This document shows, piece after piece, positions 14,066-18,430 of a DNA stretch of 18,430 nt. The notes beneath the pieces were generated by a model that saw only the letters and a program-made list of their open reading frames with translations, did not search any database and was not told the origin of the DNA. Positions within the stretch are counted from its first letter, which is position 1; every line of letters starts with the position of its first letter. The position numbers were made by a program, and so were the translations under genes. Source of the stretch: Cellvibrionales bacterium. Lineage in GTDB: Bacteria > Pseudomonadota > Gammaproteobacteria > Pseudomonadales > UBA7434. Where the stretch lies: assembly GCA_018668095.1 (NCBI GenBank), contig JABIQF010000200.1:1-18430 (forward strand), read 5' to 3'.

Positions 14066-14935
14066 TTAGCGATTAGCGCCTTCAGCAATTTCACTCACAA
14101 TCGATAAAATACGTGCATTAACCACCTCTGCCAATGCCGCTCTATCTTTACCGGCTAAGGGATCAACACTAGCATCGGCATTATCATCACGCGTTGCCAT
14201 ACCGACGCTTTCACCCATACCATTAACTAATACACTACCGACGACAACACCATCGGCACACTGGCCAATCGCTGCTGCGGAATCACCATCTTTAATGCCA
14301 AAACCAACACAAACAGGCAAAGAGGTAGACGCTTTAATACCGTTAACTTTTCGTTTGACCTCATCGGTATCAATATGTCCTGCACCCGTTACACCTTTGA
14401 GCGATACATAATAAATATAACCTGTTGCCATGGCGCAAATAGCTTTAGTACGCGCCTCCGTTGTCGTTGGCGCTATTAAGAAAATCGTATCTAATTGATA
14501 CTCACGGAATACCGCGTTCATATCGCCCGCTTCTTCTGGAGGCATATCAACAGTTAATACGCCATCGACGCCCGCAGCTGTTGCCGCTTTAGCAAAAGTT
14601 TCATAACCCATTACTTCAACGGGATTAGCGTAACCCATTAATACGACTGGGGTATTAGGGTCTTGTTGTCTAAACTCGGCAACCATTGCTAATACATTGC
14701 CCATACCAACATCATGCGCTAATGCTCGCTCATGACCTAACTGAATCACCGGACCTTCGGCCATAGGATCAGAAAACGGCACACCTAACTCAATAATATC
14801 GGCACCGGCTTCAACCAAAATATGCACGGCAGGAACCGTAATATCACTCCATGGATCACCCGCAACAATATACGGAATAACGGCCTTACGACCACTGGCT
14901 TTACACGCTTCTAAACAAGCGGCTATTCGGCTCAT
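14066..14935 (-). CDS. trpA: Tryptophan synthase alpha chain
   Basis: TrpA cleaves indole-3-glycerol phosphate to indole and glyceraldehyde 3-phosphate and passes indole to TrpB through a tunnel. The TIM-barrel motifs are present: catalytic Glu49 in IELGVPFSDP, GYANPVEVMG, LIAPTTTEAR, the phosphate loop CVGFGIKDGDS, and GVVVGSVLV. At the position of Salmonella Asp60 there is Glu60 (DPMAEGP); the published family signature accepts Asp or Glu there as far as I recall. At 289 residues it is about 20 longer than E. coli TrpA, because of an insertion near the C-terminus (TRDDNADASVDPLAGKD). Its ATG overlaps the trpB stop in an ATGA, so the two subunits are translationally coupled. Confidence 0.96.
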   Translation of the reverse strand: MSRIAACLEACKASGRKAVIPYIVAGDPWSDITVPAVHILVEAGADIIELGVPFSDPMAEGPVIQLGHERALAHDVGMGNVLAMVAEFRQQDPNTPVVLMGYANPVEVMGYETFAKAATAAGVDGVLTVDMPPEEAGDMNAVFREYQLDTIFLIAPTTTEARTKAICAMATGYIYYVSLKGVTGAGHIDTDEVKRKVNGIKASTSLPVCVGFGIKDGDSAAAIGQCADGVVVGSVLVNGMGESVGMATRDDNADASVDPLAGKDRAALAEVVNARILSIVSEIAEGANR

Positions 14936-16164
14936 AAGGTAATACCGTCAATATCTGCAACTGTCAAAATGTCTTTATCTCCACGACCAGAAAGGTTAAC
15001 CAAAATCGTTTTATCTTTATCCATATCACGCGCTAATTTGGCGGCATAAGCCAAGGCATGACTGGTTTCAAGTGCAGGCATAATCCCTTCGATTTGCGTC
15101 AATGCCCTAAAGGCATCCATCGCTTCATCATCAGTTACCGCCACATAATTCACTCGGCCCATATCTTTTAACCAAGAATGCTCAGGGCCAACGCCGGGAT
15201 AATCTAAACCAGCAGAGATAGAATGTGTATCAATAATCTGGCCGTTTTCATCTTCCATTAAGTAAGTGCGATTGCCATGTAAAATACCAGGCTTGCCATC
15301 ATTTAATGGTGCTGCATGCTTACCTGTTTCAACGCCAAAGCCACCGGCTTCAACACCATACATAGCAACCGTTTCATCTTCTAAAAACGGGTGGAATAAA
15401 CCAATCGCATTTGAGCCACCACCCACACAGGCCACTAAGGCATCGGGTAGGCGATCGGTTTGCGTGACCATTTGACGACGCGCTTCACGACCAATGACCG
15501 ATTGAAAATCACGTACTAACTGCGGGTAAGGTGCTGGGCCTGCAACGGTGCCAATAATATAAAAGGTATTATCAACGTTGGTAACCCAATCACGTAAGGC
15601 TTCATTCATCGCATCTTTTAGCGTGCGACTACCCGATGTTACAGGTATAACTTCAGCACCTAACAACTTCATACGATAAACATTTAATGACTGACGCTTA
15701 ACATCTTCTGCGCCCATAAATACTTGGCATTCCATACCAAAGCGAGCAGCTACCGTTGCCGAAGCAACACCGTGTTGCCCTGCTCCTGTTTCAGCAATCA
15801 CTCTTGGCTTACCCATATGCTTTGCTAGCAGAGCTTGTCCAATCGTGTTATTCACTTTATGCGCGCCAGTGTGGTTTAAATCTTCACGTTTAAGGAAAAT
15901 TTGCGCACCACCAATTTGCTTACTCCAACGCTCGGCATGATAAATAGGCGATGGACGGCCAACATAGTGTGCCAAGTCTCTATCGAATTCTTCCTGGAAA
16001 GCGGTGGTATCTTTTAATGATAGATACGCTGCTTGCAACTCATCTAACGCAGCAATTAAGGTTTCAGATACAAAACGACCACCGTAGGGGCCAAAGTGAC
16101 CTCGCTCATCCGGCATAGATTTGTAATCAATATTTTTAGGGTCAAGACTAAAAGGTGTTTGCAT
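14932..16164 (-). CDS. trpB: Tryptophan synthase beta chain
   Basis: TrpB is the PLP-dependent subunit that condenses indole with serine to tryptophan. The 410-residue protein shows GHFGPYGGRFVSETL, LKREDLNHTGAHKVNN with the Schiff-base lysine Lys103, AETGAGQHGVA with catalytic Glu125, and the cofactor phosphate loop VGGGSNAIG. These correspond to Lys87 and Glu109 of Salmonella with a 16-residue shift. The motifs are those of the TrpB1 type that forms a complex with TrpA. The ATG at 16164 has a GAG-type ribosome site about 8 nt upstream. It follows trpF across a 123-bp gap filled with a tandem repeat and overlaps trpA by 4 bp. Confidence 0.97.
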   Translation of the reverse strand: MQTPFSLDPKNIDYKSMPDERGHFGPYGGRFVSETLIAALDELQAAYLSLKDTTAFQEEFDRDLAHYVGRPSPIYHAERWSKQIGGAQIFLKREDLNHTGAHKVNNTIGQALLAKHMGKPRVIAETGAGQHGVASATVAARFGMECQVFMGAEDVKRQSLNVYRMKLLGAEVIPVTSGSRTLKDAMNEALRDWVTNVDNTFYIIGTVAGPAPYPQLVRDFQSVIGREARRQMVTQTDRLPDALVACVGGGSNAIGLFHPFLEDETVAMYGVEAGGFGVETGKHAAPLNDGKPGILHGNRTYLMEDENGQIIDTHSISAGLDYPGVGPEHSWLKDMGRVNYVAVTDDEAMDAFRALTQIEGIMPALETSHALAYAAKLARDMDKDKTILVNLSGRGDKDILTVADIDGITL

Positions 16165-16195
16165 AACAAATACTCTAACTCATCAAATAAAATTT

Positions 16196-16260
16196 AACGA
16201 AACTCTTATAAAAATCTAATGAAACTCTAATAAAAATCTAACGAAACTCTTACAAAGCTT
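16196..16260. repeat. 22-bp tandem repeat in the trpF-trpB gap
   Basis: Three adjacent units lie at 16196-16217, 16218-16239 and 16240-16260. Each starts AACGAAACTC or AATGAAACTC and ends AAAAATCT in the first two. Units 1 and 2 differ at two or three bases; unit 3 is one base shorter and diverges at its end into AAGCTT, a hexamer that recurs at 16266-16271. The array is non-coding and lies in the trpB leader on the minus strand. Confidence 0.85.
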
Positions 16261-16287
16261 AAACGAAGCTTAAACAACACCTCGAAA

Positions 16288-16953
16288 CTAATGCCCAGCC
16301 AATGCGACAGCCTGCATAAATCGATTTATTTTTTCAACATCTTTAATGCCCGGCGCTTGTTCTATGCCACTACTGACATCAACGGCATAAGGAGCAACTT
16401 CAGCTATCGCATGTGTAACATTATCAGCGTCAAGACCGCCGGCTAATATGACAGGCTGATCAATACCACTGGGGATTCTTGACCAATCAAAGGTTTTTCC
16501 TGTTCCGCCAGGCACCCCTTTTTCATAAGCGTCTAATAAAAACCCTTGCGCTGCCGTGTGTGCTTTAATCTGCGCCAAGGTCTCACCGCTATCATCAGCG
16601 CCAATTCTTAACGCTTTCATATAAGGCGTAGCAAATTGCTCACAAAATGCTGGGCTCTCATTGCCATGAAACTGAATCAACGTTAATGGCACAATATCCA
16701 ATACCGCTTGAACATCAGCAGCCGAAGCATTTACAAATAACCCTACTCGCTCAACAAAAGGCGGTAATGGCCGGCACAACTCAGCTGCACGTTCAGCCGT
16801 CACCGCTCGAGGGCTAGGCGGATAAAATACAAAGCCTAGCGCGTCTGCACCTGCATAAGCGGCTGCTAAAGCATCTTGCTCTCGAGTAATACCGCATATT
16901 TTTACGCGCGTTCTAGACGATGGTTGGCTAGAAGCGGAACTTGAGCTAATCAT
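16288..16953 (-). CDS. trpF: Phosphoribosylanthranilate isomerase
   Basis: TrpF catalyses the Amadori rearrangement of phosphoribosylanthranilate to CdRP, the third step after chorismate in tryptophan synthesis. The 221-residue TIM barrel has the general base Cys20 in VKICGITREQDA, the LGFVFYPPSPRAV block, IQFHGNE, the general acid Asp141 in FLLDAYEKGVPGGTGKTFDW, and the phosphate loops ILAGGLDADN and DVSSGIE. The first 14 residues are a Ser-rich extension (MISSSSASSQPSSR). ATG 16953 is the first start in the frame, with a GAG about 9 nt upstream. It lies downstream of truA, the standard order in Pseudomonas-like genomes. Confidence 0.97.
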   Translation of the reverse strand: MISSSSASSQPSSRTRVKICGITREQDALAAAYAGADALGFVFYPPSPRAVTAERAAELCRPLPPFVERVGLFVNASAADVQAVLDIVPLTLIQFHGNESPAFCEQFATPYMKALRIGADDSGETLAQIKAHTAAQGFLLDAYEKGVPGGTGKTFDWSRIPSGIDQPVILAGGLDADNVTHAIAEVAPYAVDVSSGIEQAPGIKDVEKINRFMQAVALAGH

Positions 16954-17219
16954 TGCACGACTCGTTAACTTGGCCGCTAACAGGACCAGTAAATCGGTTA
17001 TTTAAATTGCATTTTAGATAAGTCGTTAGCTTAGCAAATAGGCCCCTACTTGTCGCCGGTTTATGAGCCCAGAAATACCAACTTAAGGGCCATTCCAAGG
17101 CCAATTAAGCCTATTTTAGGGTGATCTAAAAAGGCACTTATAACGTGTGCAATAAAAATACAACTTAAAGCAAAGATAGCTGAAGAATTTAAGCGCACAG
17201 AAGAAATGAAGCAACAAGT
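16954..17219. other. truA-trpF intergenic region, no recognised gene
   Basis: This 266-bp gap is unusually long for the cluster. It holds no clear terminator. A weak promoter for trpF is possible (TTGCTA, 15 bp, TAAAAT on the minus strand near 17010-17040). Two unproven reading frames overlap on opposite strands. One is a minus-strand GTG frame at 17061-17198 encoding 45 mostly hydrophobic residues (ending in GLIGLGMALKLVFLGS), with no ribosome site. The other is a plus-strand tail at 17125-17223 reading IAEEFKRTEEMKQQV before its stop, without a start codon. Either could be a gene remnant; I call neither a gene. Confidence 0.5.
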
Positions 17220-18095
17220 TTAAAAAAGCGACCGCTCAGAGGCTGGTAAGTCGAAATGCGCTGGATAAGTGACTTCCATCAAATAGAGGCCATCGGGTTT
17301 AGCGGTAGCGGCTGCCAACGCTCTATTTTTTGCCGCCAACAGCGTCTCAACCCAGTTCACCGGCTGCTTTTCGGTGCCCACAGTCATTAAGGTACCCGCG
17401 ATATTGCGTACCATATGCAACAAAAAGGCATTCGCCTCAATTTCAATGCAAACCCGTTCGCCATATCGCTTTACGCTGACAGCATGCACATTGCGCATAG
17501 CCGTTTTACTTTCACAGGCAATAGCCCGAAAAGAAGTGAAATCTTGCTCGCCAACTAAGGCCTGTGCAGCCTGATGCATTAATGATTCATTCAGCGGCTT
17601 AGAAAAATGCGTCATCAAGCTGCTAAAGATACCCGGTCTAACAGCTGCATTGTGTATCCAATATTGATAACGGCGTGCGGTTGCTGAGAATCGGGCATGA
17701 AACTCAGTGTCGACCTCTTTGGCCCAAACCACTCTTATGGCGCTAGGCAGCAAGCTATTCACTCCCATTGTCCATGCTTTTAGCTCACGAACATTCGAAA
17801 CTTCAAAATGCGCTACCTGCCCTGTTGCATGGACACCGGCATCGGTTCGTCCTGCGCAAATTAAGGTGATTTTTTGGTCGGCCACTGTGCATAGCGCTTC
17901 TTCTAATGCCATTTGCACGGTGGCCACTGCGGGTTTGGTTTGTCGCTGCCAGCCATGAAAGGCTGCACCGTTATATTCGACACCAATGGCTATTCTTCTT
18001 AGCGTTGAGGGTGCAGTGTCGGGATTAGCTGTATCGCTGGTGGTGGCTTTTGGGGTATCCGATGACAATGGTTTATGCCTAAGTTGGTACGGCAT
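17220..18095 (-). CDS. truA: tRNA pseudouridine synthase A (positions 38-40)
   Basis: TruA isomerises uridines 38, 39 and 40 of the anticodon stem-loop to pseudouridine. The 291-residue protein shows IAIGVEYNGAAFHGWQRQ at 35-52, the catalytic Asp85 in CAGRTDAGVHATGQVAHF, FHARFSATARRYQYWI, EQDFTSFRA and NAFLLHMVRNIAGTLM. The family core begins near residue 34; the first 32 residues are a Thr/Ser/Asp-rich extension. ATG 18095 is the first standard start after an in-frame stop, yet it has no Shine-Dalgarno sequence and its leader is C-rich. A TTG at codon 10 with an upstream TAGG is a possible alternative. Its stop is followed by the 266-bp gap before trpF. Confidence 0.95.
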   Translation of the reverse strand: MPYQLRHKPLSSDTPKATTSDTANPDTAPSTLRRIAIGVEYNGAAFHGWQRQTKPAVATVQMALEEALCTVADQKITLICAGRTDAGVHATGQVAHFEVSNVRELKAWTMGVNSLLPSAIRVVWAKEVDTEFHARFSATARRYQYWIHNAAVRPGIFSSLMTHFSKPLNESLMHQAAQALVGEQDFTSFRAIACESKTAMRNVHAVSVKRYGERVCIEIEANAFLLHMVRNIAGTLMTVGTEKQPVNWVETLLAAKNRALAAATAKPDGLYLMEVTYPAHFDLPASERSLF

Positions 18096-18320
18096 TAGCC
18101 GATGGGTGGGTGGGGGTTTTAATGTGAGGGTGATAATGCCAGATATGACGATTATTGCAATTGGGATTGGTTATTTGGGGGAGCGGGAGTATTAATAGGA
18201 TTTGGAGATTTGGAGGGGTGAGTGTGTGTTTTTGAGTTTTAAGTTCAAGGTCGTCGGGGTTAACCTTAGTGGTAATTCGATATTTTTTTCTGCTTGGTTT
18301 GTTTAATTTTTTCATTAAGA
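18096..18320. other. G-rich non-coding stretch upstream of truA
   Basis: The plus strand is strongly G- and T-rich here, unlike the rest of the window. It includes four G-runs of three or more (18104-18106, 18108-18110, 18112-18116, 18128-18130) within 27 bp just before the truA start. The first three runs are split by single T residues, a pattern that can form a G-quadruplex in DNA; the fourth is 11 nt away. Minus-strand reading across 18079-18378 is open for about 99 codons, but the composition (Pro/His/Thr/Asn-rich) and lack of motifs argue against a real protein. No gene is recognised. Confidence 0.5.
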
Positions 18321-18322
18321 CC

Positions 18323-18430
18323 GTCGGGAGTGGCCCGACATGCCAGTCACTTTTTTCAACAGCAAAAAAAGTAACCAAAAATGCCGCAAACTGGCGAAGT
18401 TTGATCTCGAGATAACCTATTCGCTTTGGG
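18323..18430. repeat. Edge of a probable interspersed repeat, continuing past the window
   Basis: A perfect hairpin GTCGGG-AGTGG-CCCGAC (18323-18339) is followed by a stretch whose minus-strand reading is open from the right edge and contains the phrases KLRQFAAFLVTFF and VEKSDWHVGPLPTVL. I associate this wording with short repeated sequences that are widely annotated as hypothetical proteins in gammaproteobacterial genomes, not with a characterised protein. The stretch has near-palindromic A/T runs (GTCACTTTTTTCAAC and AGCAAAAAAAGTAAC). Identity as a repeat is inferred from memory and needs a genome search. Confidence 0.4.

Noticed and set aside
14751..14771. TrpA Glu60 in place of the catalytic Asp60 of Salmonella
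   Set aside because: It looks like a catalytic change, but the published TrpA family signature, as I recall it, accepts Asp or Glu here, and the rest of the active site is intact. Treated as a natural variant.
14932..16164. trpBA between trpF and accD as a novel gene order
   Set aside because: It differs from Pseudomonas but is known from other gammaproteobacteria such as Acinetobacter, so it is not new.
17085..17115. Terminator downstream of truA (GGCC...GGCC near 17090-17104)
   Set aside because: The stem is only about four base pairs and no T-run follows on either strand.
18079..18378. 99-codon open frame on the minus strand upstream of truA
   Set aside because: It begins at TTG inside the probable repeat, has low-complexity Pro/Thr/His/Asn content, overlaps truA and shows no recognisable domain.

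Overview
The window reads as a chromosomal segment of a free-living, probably marine gammaproteobacterium. The basis is the minus-strand gene order truA-trpF-trpB-trpA-accD-folC-dedD-cvpA-purF-metZ. This is the well-known Pseudomonas-type cluster (truA-trpF-accD-folC-dedD-cvpA-purF-metZ) with trpBA placed between trpF and accD, as in Acinetobacter-like genomes. FabV in place of FabI, and MiaE, fit the same group. A Cellvibrionales/Spongiibacteraceae-like host is my guess and cannot be proven from this window alone.

Layout, left to right. (1) 1-1656, minus strand: fabV (enoyl-ACP reductase) followed 15 bp later by a metallo-beta-lactamase-fold hydrolase cut by the left edge. (2) 1798-3803, plus strand: miaE (tRNA hydroxylase) and an uncharacterised GT2-like glycosyltransferase, divergent from fabV across a 141-bp gap that carries repeated ATCGATAAC boxes. 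(3) 3793-6350: a dienoyl-CoA isomerase-type crotonase on the minus strand, divergent from a plus-strand pair made of a class II aldolase/adducin-fold protein and an HD-domain protein whose metal-ligand set resembles PhnZ/MIOX-type diiron oxygenases. The divergent gap holds two perfect palindromes and a consensus -10 box. (4) 6357-7218, minus strand: a strong terminator and an outer-membrane beta-barrel protein. (5) 7345-18095, minus strand: the long housekeeping cluster for methionine, purine, tryptophan, folate and fatty-acid synthesis, tRNA pseudouridylation and division-associated SPOR/CvpA proteins. (6) 18096-18430: a G-rich non-coding stretch, then the edge of what looks like an interspersed repeat.

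Most of the window is ordinary core metabolism. Three things stand out. The first is the aldolase/HD-oxygenase pair with the divergent dienoyl-CoA isomerase, which could be a small undescribed catabolic unit. The second is a recent-looking 18-bp minisatellite expanded in frame inside folC. The third is a set of unrelated short tandem duplications (7, 15, 18 and 22 bp units) in several gaps of the same cluster, which points to frequent replication slippage.

Several starts were corrected from sequence evidence. purF starts at a GTG that places the catalytic Cys at residue 2. dedD uses TTG. metZ, accD, the crotonase and the aldolase start at internal ATGs.
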